24,432 nt of DNA, taken from the NCBI GenBank assembly GCA_964563495.1, contig CAZLYK010000076.1, forward strand, positions 1 to 24,432, in the 5' to 3' direction. The DNA is from CAZLYK01 sp964563495 (GTDB lineage Bacteria; Acidobacteriota; Blastocatellia; RBC074). Shown here piece by piece: positions 7,826-15,774 of the stretch; the stretch's first letter is position 1, and the number at the start of each line of letters is the position of its first letter. The position numbers and the translations under genes were made by a program. The notes beneath the pieces are model-generated. The model worked only from the letters and a program-made list of their open reading frames with translations. It did not search any database and was not told the DNA's origin.

Positions 7826-10800
7826 TTTTTCTTTAAAAGCTTCGAACAGCCGTTGGTAATCGGTGACCGGCTTCTGCTGCCGGACCAGCTCGCGAAGCAT
7901 TCGTGAAAACCGCAGTTGAGCCGCCGGCGTTTTCAGCTCGGTCTCGATCAGGCTTTCCGCATCCGGCCTGTCTTTCCACTCGTTGAGCAGGTTTTGGACT
8001 TCCTCGATACCCATAAAATTGGCCAGGTTGCGGCGCAAGACCACCTCAAGATGTTGAATCATGTATTTGAGCGGATCATCCCACAATTCCAGCTTGTGCC
8101 CGGCGGCTTTCCCGGCCGATTCCCGGTCCAGCCAATAACCCAATTTACCGGTGCGAGGGTCCTCGGCCGGCTCCAGCATGTCTTTTGAGATCCCGGCGGC
8201 CTCTATCTCTTCCAGACCGTGCGGGCAGAATTGACGATCGAGGCGGACCCGGCCGCCCGTGACCGGCACTTCATCGAGCAGGATGCGGTAATTCTCGTAA
8301 AGCGACGAGAGCGAGGGCGCGTCGTTCAACTCTCGCACGCGTATCCCGGGCACCGATACACCCATCTCTTCCTTGATCCGGATGCGCATTTCCGGGATCA
8401 GCGTATTGAAGAGGAACCAGCCCTGCACACTTGTGTCTTCGGGGATCAATGAGTCGCCGATGTCAATCACGACGGGGAGCACGCTCGGCGGGTCGAATTG
8501 TTCGAACCCCAGGCGGTAGAGCTCTTCCAGATAACCCGACATCGTTTCGTCGAGCTCGACGATATCCCGGCGGAAGTCCTCGGTCTTGCCCTGCTCGGCC
8601 ATGAGCAGCTTGAGCACATCGTGGACCTGCCAATAGTGCGCTCCGTCGCGCAGTATCGACTTGAGGTCGCCGGCGAGCTTACCGATCGAATCGGGGTCTT
8701 CGATCCGGCGATAAAGTTTGAGCGCGGCGGCAAGCTGATCGCTCGCGGCCTGAATCCCGCGCGCATCGAGCATGGCCAGCGACAATTTCGCGTGCAGCCC
8801 GGCCGTCCGCGTCAGGCTCTCTTCGGTCGTCTCGGGGAGCATACTTTCTTCGCCCAAAAGGAGCGCGTGCTCGTAATGCTCTATCGCCTGACCGGCCTGG
8901 TTTTCCTTGAATGCCTCGTCTCCGAGCTGCTCGACATTGGTTGCGCACAGTTCCAGCCCCTGCCTCGCCTCCGGGAAAGGGTGCATGCCGTCGCCGGGCA
9001 TGGGTTGACGCGCAAGCAGTTGCCGGTACAGATTAGCGGCGTCCAACCACCGCCCCTCTTCCCGGTAGATGCGCGCCAGGCTCGCTTGAATGCCGACCCG
9101 GATCCAGCTCTTGTCATCTTCGCCCGAGCCAAACGCGCCGGAAGCCTCGATCAGCTCCTGATCGAGCGTCTTTGGCCGCTCCAACACTTCGACTCTTTCC
9201 CGCACCAGCGCCTCGACGCGACCGGCGTCTTCCGGAGGCAGCTTCTCTTTACACTCCGCCAGGTAGTAGCTGAGCGAGCGCACCTCGACAGCTTTCGAGA
9301 CGCCCTCTTCGAGATTCGGCCACCCCGCTTCAGCCTGCCCGGAGCGGAGCTGGAGCAGGCCCAGGTCTCGCAAAGCCGCGGGGCGTTCGAGGCGATCGTT
9401 GAGCAGGACCGGCAGCTGGAGCATGCCAAATGCCTCTTCCCGTTTGCCTATCCCATAAGCCGCGGAAGCATAGATCCCAAGGTTATCTATGTCATTTTCA
9501 TCTTTGCGCCCGTAGATAACCTGCCAGTCCTTTTTCGCCTGCTCGAGGTCCTTGAGGCCATCGTTGATGTTGGCCCGCAGGTTGAGGTCCCAGATCGACA
9601 TCTTCTCCGGTTCGATGCCCTCGAATGCGCGGTCGGCGTGCTCTTTGGCCTCCCGGTATCGCCCCTGGTGCAGGTTGACCCAGGCAAAGATCGAATATAT
9701 CCAGACGTCGTTGCTCAGCTTCAAACGGTGCTCGGCCTTCTCGATCGCTTCCTCAAAATGGCCCGTGTTGCACAGGACGAACATGCGCCACTCAGCTACG
9801 AAGAGGTCATCCGGGTCCATCTCGAACGCCTCCTCGGTCACTTTGAGCGCATTCTGATAGAGGTACAATCGATCGAGCGCCCTCGCCAGGAAGATCCAGT
9901 CGAGCGCGCGAGGCTCCATGATCAGCAGCAGCCTCTCGATCATGGCGCACACCTGCCACAACCGGTCGATCCGCCCGGGCCACTCGTCGCCGCGCAAAAG
10001 CTCCGACTCCTGGAATGCCAGTCCCGCCCTTGCCGTATATGCCCAATAGAATGTCTCATCCGGCAATTCCAGCCCGGCGCCGGCGTTCCAGGCCGCGGTG
10101 CCGCGCTCCAGATAACCCCGCTTTATCTCGTCGCTGTGATCGCCGTAACTCAAACTGAGGTAAACATCGGCGAGCTTCCAATAATTGCCGGCTTTCCCGG
10201 AATCCAACCGGATGGCGGATTCGAGGCATTCCCTGGCCTTCTCCAGGTCGGCCGAGTCCTCGAAATACCTGGCGGCCTCGGCGAATGCTTCGGCAGACTC
10301 CTCATTACGCCCAAGCCGGGCGAGTATCTCCGCCTTCAGCTCGAACGCTTCGGCCTGCGGGCGTCCGCCTTCACCCTCTATCCCCAGGTCGAGCGCGCGC
10401 GTGACCGCCTGCAGGGCAGGTTCGGCTCGATCCACACGCAATTTAAGCGCCAGGCGCAGGTAGGCGCGGCCGCCGGCGGGGGCAAGCAGTTTCTCCAGAT
10501 CCGCCACGACACCGGGATCCGCCATGGCCAGGTCCGCGGCGCGGTCGTAGCATTGATCGGCCTCGGCCCATTGTTCTCGCCCCTCGTGCAATTGACCCAT
10601 GCCCAGATGGCCGTCTACCAGCTTGTCGGACAATTGCAGGCTTCGCTTGAACTCGGCCTCCGCGCGTTCGAGGTCCGGCTGTTTCAGATAGTATTCACCG
10701 ATTGCCGCGGCGGGCAGTTCCTGGGTGGGACACAGTTCTCGCGCCTCTTCAAACAGACTCCTGGCAACCTCGGGACGCCCGCGATGATAAAGGTTGACCC

Positions 10801-11776
10801 GGCCGCGCAGCACGCGCAGCCTCGCCGGGATGACCTCGTCTATCGCTCCCTCGGCCTCCAATTTGTCGATCAGGTGTTTGAGCATCTCATCGACTTCGGT
10901 CGCGGCGTAATCCCCCTCGACCAGCTTTTGCGACGCGGCGGAGTAGACGAGCGAAATGATGTCCGGCAGCCCAACCGCTTTGTCCACCAGCCGCGAACAC
11001 CTCTCCAGTCGCCAGTCGGAGAGACAGAAGGCGTAAGTCTGGAACCACTGCCGTAACCCATTGTCCGGGTCCTTCTCCAGTTCGGCCCTCAACCCACTCT
11101 GCAGGGTCTCGATCCCGGACCTGAGCGCGATGTCCTGCCTGAATTGGTTTTCGACGGCGTCGCAAAGCATCTGCAGGTACGACGCGACCCTGCCCGATTG
11201 ATCGAGCGATCTGTTCAATGCCTGCTTCAGCGCGCTCCAGCTGGCCCGCTTCCGGATCAGCCCCTCGACCATCGAAAGCTGATCGGGAAAAGAGAACGTC
11301 CCTTCCGGGGTTCCCTTCACCTCGCCCCGAATGTCGCTCAATAGATCGGCGATCCTCTCCTGCGCCTCCGGCGTGACCGGCGACTCCGACTTGATCGCCG
11401 CCGGTCCCGGCTGCGGCTGCGGCGGCAGCGGCGCCAGCGGCGGGAGCGGTTCCCGTACCGTCTCGCCGGCTGTCGATGGTTGCGGCTGGGCGCCGGCCAG
11501 CTCACGTATGACTTTATCCAGTTCAGCGTATACGTTCGCCAGCTTCTCCTGCTCAGGATCGAACGGATCGAGGGCCCGATAGAGCTCCTGCACTCCATTT
11601 CGGATCTGGTCAAGGTCGGTTTTGGCGCGGATCAGTTGTTCAGCCTTCCTGACGTCGGACGAGCGTAACCCCGCCTCACCCCTGAGCTTACGCAACTCCG
11701 GGAGGAGGCTCAACGCCAGCGCCTTGCCCGGTTCCGGCGCGAATGTTTCTCCCGGCGATTGAAGTCTGTTGCTCAT
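7811..11776 (-). CDS. Large TPR scaffold protein with C-terminal FHIPEP (FlhA/SctV cytosolic)-like domain
   Basis: 1321 residues, apparently cytoplasmic. Seen in order: helical N-terminus (1-95), Pro-rich linker (about 97-137), a helical region, then many degenerate TPR units from about 330 to 870 (for example ERAEAEFKRSLQLSDKLVDG and YQNALKVTEEAFEMDP), further helices to about 1090, and residues 1102-1315 that follow the FlhA cytosolic domain: VVIDIGDSLIP, MRIRIKEEMGVSVPGIRVRE, LGYWLDRESAGKAAGHKLEL, MIQHLEVVLRRNLANFMGIE followed by EVQNLL, then a C-terminal helical pair. No membrane half is present. The ATG at 11776 was chosen over an upstream in-frame start because it overlaps the CHAT stop as ATGA; the longer frame would run 40 codons into the CHAT gene. 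It probably partners the CHAT protease. The final NRQG and stop derive from a repeat. Confidence 0.85.
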   Translation of the reverse strand: MSNRLQSPGETFAPEPGKALALSLLPELRKLRGEAGLRSSDVRKAEQLIRAKTDLDQIRNGVQELYRALDPFDPEQEKLANVYAELDKVIRELAGAQPQPSTAGETVREPLPPLAPLPPQPQPGPAAIKSESPVTPEAQERIADLLSDIRGEVKGTPEGTFSFPDQLSMVEGLIRKRASWSALKQALNRSLDQSGRVASYLQMLCDAVENQFRQDIALRSGIETLQSGLRAELEKDPDNGLRQWFQTYAFCLSDWRLERCSRLVDKAVGLPDIISLVYSAASQKLVEGDYAATEVDEMLKHLIDKLEAEGAIDEVIPARLRVLRGRVNLYHRGRPEVARSLFEEARELCPTQELPAAAIGEYYLKQPDLERAEAEFKRSLQLSDKLVDGHLGMGQLHEGREQWAEADQCYDRAADLAMADPGVVADLEKLLAPAGGRAYLRLALKLRVDRAEPALQAVTRALDLGIEGEGGRPQAEAFELKAEILARLGRNEESAEAFAEAARYFEDSADLEKARECLESAIRLDSGKAGNYWKLADVYLSLSYGDHSDEIKRGYLERGTAAWNAGAGLELPDETFYWAYTARAGLAFQESELLRGDEWPGRIDRLWQVCAMIERLLLIMEPRALDWIFLARALDRLYLYQNALKVTEEAFEMDPDDLFVAEWRMFVLCNTGHFEEAIEKAEHRLKLSNDVWIYSIFAWVNLHQGRYREAKEHADRAFEGIEPEKMSIWDLNLRANINDGLKDLEQAKKDWQVIYGRKDENDIDNLGIYASAAYGIGKREEAFGMLQLPVLLNDRLERPAALRDLGLLQLRSGQAEAGWPNLEEGVSKAVEVRSLSYYLAECKEKLPPEDAGRVEALVRERVEVLERPKTLDQELIEASGAFGSGEDDKSWIRVGIQASLARIYREEGRWLDAANLYRQLLARQPMPGDGMHPFPEARQGLELCATNVEQLGDEAFKENQAGQAIEHYEHALLLGEESMLPETTEESLTRTAGLHAKLSLAMLDARGIQAASDQLAAALKLYRRIEDPDSIGKLAGDLKSILRDGAHYWQVHDVLKLLMAEQGKTEDFRRDIVELDETMSGYLEELYRLGFEQFDPPSVLPVVIDIGDSLIPEDTSVQGWFLFNTLIPEMRIRIKEEMGVSVPGIRVRELNDAPSLSSLYENYRILLDEVPVTGGRVRLDRQFCPHGLEEIEAAGISKDMLEPAEDPRTGKLGYWLDRESAGKAAGHKLELWDDPLKYMIQHLEVVLRRNLANFMGIEEVQNLLNEWKDRPDAESLIETELKTPAAQLRFSRMLRELVRQQKPVTDYQRLFEAFKEKNRQG

Positions 11777-13278
11777 GACCGCCTCGCAAGTTCTCTGATC
11801 TTGTTCACCAAATCCCGGCAGAGATCCATCAACTTCTCTTCGATCGGAAGAAAAGGATTGTATTTCTTGTACTCGCTCTCCAGCTCCTGCACCCACCGGT
11901 CACTGAGAGCGCCGATCAACTGTCTGAGCTGCCCCTCCAGCTGCTTCATATTATCGGCCGTCAGTGTCCCATCATTAATATATTTCCTGAAGATGGGCAT
12001 CAATTGATCCTGATAAGCGACCAGGTCGATGACCTGGGGCGACCTGTCCTGGGCCTCCCCGGCGGGTTTGCGTATCTTCGGCAGAATAGCCTCGCTTCTG
12101 GTCGATAGATAAAGCACCGGGGTCCCGAATGCGCGGTTGTCGGCGTCCTGCGCCGCAATCCTGGCGCGACCGAGCTGAACGGCCTCGTCAACCGTCTGCC
12201 CGGCACCCAGCATCTCGTAAAAAACTTTGCTGAAAACGGTCGATGTGTTGATCTCGATCGGGTGCTGCATCGCCACAACCGCGGGCACGCCTTCCTGGGC
12301 CAGACGCAACGCTACCCCCGCCGACGTGTCCTGTTTGTCGATCGCCCCACCCTCGCACATGTGCAGGAAAGCAAAACGCGGCAGTTTGTTCGCCTCGACA
12401 AATAAGTCGACAAAAGTCTTGTCATTCTTCCAGTCGATGTTCCCCCCCTCGATCCCCGCCTCGATCTCCTCCGGCCGGTCGTGCAGGTGAAAGGCAATCT
12501 TGCCCGATCGCACCTTATCGTATTCATCGAATTGTCCGTGCGCGATCAGGTGCAGGATGTGAGGCCGGCAGTCCGGCGCCTTGATCAACTCGACAAAACG
12601 CTCCCACGTCATCGGCCTGTCGACCGGATGATGGATGACTACCTCAACGTTGTGACCGGATAAACTCTGCTTGAATCCCTCCAGCTCCGTCTTGACGTCT
12701 TTCTCAACCGCAGACAGATCACCAAGCCCGTCCGGCCCCGGCTCCGGGTTCAAAACCACCAGCAGCACATCGATCTTCTTGTTGTCCAATTCGACAACCA
12801 GCTGCGGCGAATTCGCCCTCGGTTGTAAATATCGCGTCAGCACCAGCTCGGCCACGGTCGAGACAAACTCCCACTCGTTGGCTTTGGCCTCGTAGCAAAT
12901 GTACTCCCACGGCAGTTTGAACAACCCCAGGCCGTCTTTTCCCTTGAATTCGAGCTCTACCCGCAACCGCTTCTCCGAAGTCGGCTTCGCGGTGTCACGC
13001 ACTATCTCAAAGTATTCTTTCACCTTCTTGGTGAAGAGGGCTTTGTGCAGGAGTCGCCCAATCACCAGGAAATCCGGCCGGGACTGAATCCGATCATCCT
13101 GGATCAACCTCCGGCAAAGATCGAGCAGCTTGATGTCCAGGTCGTCCGGACTCAGGAGCAGAGGCTCATACTGCTGATTCTTATCCGGTTGCTCGTCCGA
13201 TTCTTCCCGCTTGAATCGCACCGCAACTTCGTCGTCCCGGATAGTCAGCGTAATTATAGTGGGATACTCACTTGGCAA
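11773..13278 (-). CDS. CHAT-domain (caspase-like) cysteine protease, soluble
   Basis: 501 residues from the chosen start. The CHAT protease fold of caspase/separase type is shown by PHILHLIAHGQFD with the candidate catalytic His247 and RFAFLHMCEGGAI with the candidate Cys308, followed by GVALRLAQEGVPAVVAMQHPI, a usual CHAT segment, and by VDEAVQLGRARIA. Residues 1-110 are a beta-rich and helical N-terminal part; the last 90 are helical. Start: a TTG at 13278 has AAAGGAG eight bases upstream. An ATG at 13344 would add 22 residues, but most of these (SIILFNPAEILSI) are translated from an intergenic repeat. Downstream TPR gene overlaps by four bases. Proteolytic partner or substrate unknown. Confidence 0.88.
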   Translation of the reverse strand: MPSEYPTIITLTIRDDEVAVRFKREESDEQPDKNQQYEPLLLSPDDLDIKLLDLCRRLIQDDRIQSRPDFLVIGRLLHKALFTKKVKEYFEIVRDTAKPTSEKRLRVELEFKGKDGLGLFKLPWEYICYEAKANEWEFVSTVAELVLTRYLQPRANSPQLVVELDNKKIDVLLVVLNPEPGPDGLGDLSAVEKDVKTELEGFKQSLSGHNVEVVIHHPVDRPMTWERFVELIKAPDCRPHILHLIAHGQFDEYDKVRSGKIAFHLHDRPEEIEAGIEGGNIDWKNDKTFVDLFVEANKLPRFAFLHMCEGGAIDKQDTSAGVALRLAQEGVPAVVAMQHPIEINTSTVFSKVFYEMLGAGQTVDEAVQLGRARIAAQDADNRAFGTPVLYLSTRSEAILPKIRKPAGEAQDRSPQVIDLVAYQDQLMPIFRKYINDGTLTADNMKQLEGQLRQLIGALSDRWVQELESEYKKYNPFLPIEEKLMDLCRDLVNKIRELARRS

Positions 13279-13296
13279 GGCCAATGCTCCTTTAAG

Positions 13297-13376
13297 AGAC
13301 GGGATCGACAGGATTTCTGCCGGATTGAACAGGATAATCGACAAAGCAAATCAGAATCCTGTCGATCCCGTCTATT
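13297..13376. repeat. CAGGATT-family intergenic inverted repeat, copy 3
   Basis: Left arm has four units at 9-11-10 spacing, two of them altered to CGGGATC and CCGGATT. The right arm (13352-13373) pairs with the first two units and carries the same changes in complement, including the TCGAC joint. It begins right after the stop codon of the 307-aa gene and ends just before the CHAT ribosome-binding site. Confidence 0.82.
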
Positions 13377-13378
13377 TT

Positions 13379-14302
13379 TCAAACCAGGTCGATCAGAGGG
13401 GAATAGAGCGGCAGCGCGACGGGGCTGCCCTTCTTCAACCATTCGGCGCTTTTCGGAGAAATCTTGTCGAGCAGTCGCACGATGAACTGCGGCAGCGGAG
13501 CCTTGCGGTGCGCCTGCGCCCTGGCATTCAATTGCACCCGGGTCGCGTCTTTCGGCGTCCGCAGGATGACGATAAAGACCGGTCTGTCCTCTTCCAGGTA
13601 TTGCTGGTCGGTGATCGTCCAGAGCACCTGCTCGCCGGCAAACCTGCAATCGACCCGCCCCCGCTTGAACGTATACGAAAACGGCCCCGCGACAATCCCC
13701 GCACTGCTCGCCGCCCTGGCGTCCACCGTTAGCTTGCCGCCCGCGCTCGCCTCGACAATCGGTATCCCCGCCGGCAGCGCCACTTCGTCAATCCCCGCCG
13801 CCACCTTGAAGGTCAAATCCTCACCCAACCCGAAATCGAGCTTGCCCTTGACCGTCGCGATCTCGGCAAACCTGGTCTCCGGGAATGCCGAATGCACTTT
13901 GGGTATCTCTTTCCCCTCGCTCACCCCATCGCCAAACTCCATCCACATCTGCATCTTGTAAAAGGGCCTCTCCCCGGGCGCCAGAAAGACCGGCACCTCC
14001 ACCCAGTAGAACTTCGATTGCCCGCTCAATGCCTCGAAATTTGCCGGCGGCTTCAGGTTGTTCTGCTTGAAGTAGTCGAGGTTGAGCGGAAAGACGGTCG
14101 GATGCGCCCTGGTGAACTCAATCTTGCCGGTCTGGAGAGAGGCAAAAAACTCTTCGGTTTTGCGAACCTCTTCATCGGCCGCTCCCTTCTCGCCCCCACC
14201 CATTAATCCCTTGCGGCCAAGCAGCTCCTGCTTCGTCTGGTTCAATATCTCACCGCTGTCGGCGCCGCCAAAGTCAAAGTCGAACTTGAATTCTTCGCCC
14301 AT
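13379..14302 (-). CDS. Hypothetical protein in the CHAT operon
   Basis: 307 residues, not recognised. Seen: acidic and glycine-rich N-terminus (FKFDFDFGG), a charged helical stretch with GGGEKGAADEEVRKTEEFFAS, then a probably beta-rich core from about 95 to 270 (alternating hydrophobics such as FYWVEVPVFL, KLDFGLGEDLTFKV, PVFIVIL) and a basic C-terminus. No signal peptide, TM helix or catalytic motif seen. The start is well supported by AAGGAGG six bases upstream of the ATG. It sits between the anti-sigma gene and the CHAT gene, about 100 bases from each, with a CAGGATT repeat in each gap. As the first gene of the higher-GC half of the operon it may be a CHAT substrate, sensor or effector; nothing in it decides between these. 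Confidence 0.8.
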   Translation of the reverse strand: MGEEFKFDFDFGGADSGEILNQTKQELLGRKGLMGGGEKGAADEEVRKTEEFFASLQTGKIEFTRAHPTVFPLNLDYFKQNNLKPPANFEALSGQSKFYWVEVPVFLAPGERPFYKMQMWMEFGDGVSEGKEIPKVHSAFPETRFAEIATVKGKLDFGLGEDLTFKVAAGIDEVALPAGIPIVEASAGGKLTVDARAASSAGIVAGPFSYTFKRGRVDCRFAGEQVLWTITDQQYLEEDRPVFIVILRTPKDATRVQLNARAQAHRKAPLPQFIVRLLDKISPKSAEWLKKGSPVALPLYSPLIDLV

Positions 14303-14345
14303 CTCTAACCTCCTTGTTCGGTGATCGAAAGTTGCGACAGGGTAA

Positions 14346-14385
14346 AATAGACAGGATTGACATGATTAATCAAGGATTTACAGGA
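14346..14385. repeat. CAGGATT-family repeat, copy 4 (single degenerate arm)
   Basis: One arm only, starting AATAGACAGGATTGACATGA, with units at about 9, 11 and 9 base spacing and two of four units mutated. I find no pairing arm next to it. It sits in the 101-base gap between the anti-sigma stop and the 307-aa gene start. Confidence 0.65.
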
Positions 14386-14403
14386 AGAAGATGACAGGGC
14401 CGG

Positions 14404-15723
14404 TCAATCGCTTTTCTTAGGGTCACGGCCGGGCAGGACGGTCTGGAAGATCTTAAGCGCCTCACTGGAATTTTGATTTTCCAACAGAAATTGTCGCAAT
14501 TCGATTTCAGCCTGATCGATCAGGCCAGCCCTGGCCAAAGCGATTCCCAACACCAAATGCGAGCGATATAACCGGCGCAACCGTCTGACTACTCTCAATT
14601 TATCCTCCGTCAGAATCTTAAACCGCCCAATTTGGTTGGGCTGGCTCTCGATTGTCTCTGACCCGCTAAATGCCTTGACCTGCCAGATGTAGGCCTTCCC
14701 TCTTACCAACGGCTGATCAATCGTCCACTCGGCTATGGTCAGTTTGGGGCTCTGTGCGACCGGGTTGAACGACTCATCGACAACATTCACCACATAAGTG
14801 ATCTCATTCCCCAGCGGCTTCCATCGGAAGATGGGGTGGTCTTCTTCAATCAAAGTTCCGACCGGTGAGATCAACGACAATCTCTCTTTTTCTCCCTCGC
14901 CGCTGCGCGTTTTCAAATGCTCATCGCCCAGGACTTCCTGCAAAACTGAATCGTCGATCCTCCTTCCCTGCAAAACACCTGCAACATCACTGCGAATCTC
15001 CGCTGGAAGGAAGCCCAACCCTTGAGGGCGTCCATCTATGCCTAGCCCATACGTTTTGCCACTATCATTAATATACATGGCGAGTTTGGGGGGAAGAACA
15101 GACGGCGACGGACTGGGTTTCCCACCCGGCCTATTCATCGTCGGATTCGGCTGCGGGTGTTTGGTCTGAGGAACCTCAGTTTCGCCAACAATCTGATGGG
15201 GAGGTTGCAGAGTTTGAGGGGATTTCTGACCTTTGGAACGATACAGTTGTAACAGTAGCAAGCCCAACAGAAGCAAAGCCAGTGCCGATCCATAAACGGG
15301 AACTCTATACCCAGTTCGAATCTTTCTCAACGCATCAGTAATTCCTTCCAGGATCTTTCGGTGCGAACTCTGAATGCCATGACCATTTCTAAACTCTCTC
15401 AAATCGGCCAAATCCTTGCGGCACATCGCGCAGGAGTAACAGTGAGCATCAACATCTTTTGCCTGCTCTTGATTCAATTGCCTATCCAGATATCCGCTGA
15501 TTTGCTCATAATCCAGATGCTGTCCAACCAAGTATGAATCGATCCACCGGTCGGACGACTTGTGACGTAAGCGGATTTCGGCATCAAAAACCTGATCGTA
15601 CAGATCACCGCATTCAGAACAGGACTCAAGATGCTCCGACAACAAAATCAACTCACTCGCTGTCAGCCTGCCCGAAGTGAAGGCCCTCATCTCAATCTCT
15701 GAAATATGATTGGTCACGATCAT
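14404..15723 (-). CDS. Transmembrane anti-sigma factor with two zf-HC2-like zinc motifs
   Basis: 439 residues, expected to bind and restrain the sigma factor encoded 51 bases upstream. Two H-x3-C-x2-C zinc motifs are visible: His31-Cys35-Cys38 (HLESCSEC) and His94-Cys98-Cys101 (HCYSCAMC). One TM helix follows at about 142-160. The outside part has a Pro/Ser-rich linker (165-215), a beta-sandwich-like domain (about 280-375, ending GKAYIWQVKAFSGSE, as in Fn3-like anti-sigma ectodomains), then two helices that resemble a TPR pair (SHLVLGIALARAGLIDQAEI). The ectodomain probably senses an envelope signal. Start at 15723 has only a weak GGA; an ATG 11 codons in is an alternative. AT-richer than the genes downstream of it. 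Confidence 0.88.
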   Translation of the reverse strand: MIVTNHISEIEMRAFTSGRLTASELILLSEHLESCSECGDLYDQVFDAEIRLRHKSSDRWIDSYLVGQHLDYEQISGYLDRQLNQEQAKDVDAHCYSCAMCRKDLADLREFRNGHGIQSSHRKILEGITDALRKIRTGYRVPVYGSALALLLLGLLLLQLYRSKGQKSPQTLQPPHQIVGETEVPQTKHPQPNPTMNRPGGKPSPSPSVLPPKLAMYINDSGKTYGLGIDGRPQGLGFLPAEIRSDVAGVLQGRRIDDSVLQEVLGDEHLKTRSGEGEKERLSLISPVGTLIEEDHPIFRWKPLGNEITYVVNVVDESFNPVAQSPKLTIAEWTIDQPLVRGKAYIWQVKAFSGSETIESQPNQIGRFKILTEDKLRVVRRLRRLYRSHLVLGIALARAGLIDQAEIELRQFLLENQNSSEALKIFQTVLPGRDPKKSD

Positions 15724-15774
15724 AATTCCAACAGTTTTGAAGGCACTCGGCCGCCAGGCTCTTACCCTTGAGCG

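Noticed and set aside
8498..11056. 852-codon plus-strand frame
   Set aside because: Antisense to the TPR-FHIPEP gene, whose own frame has clear TPR and ATGA context; the antisense product has no recognisable domain.
6482..11776. Part of a flagellar or type III secretion locus, suggested by the FHIPEP-like domains
   Set aside because: No membrane half of FlhA/SctV, and no FliP/Q/R, FlhB, FliI or structural genes in the window.
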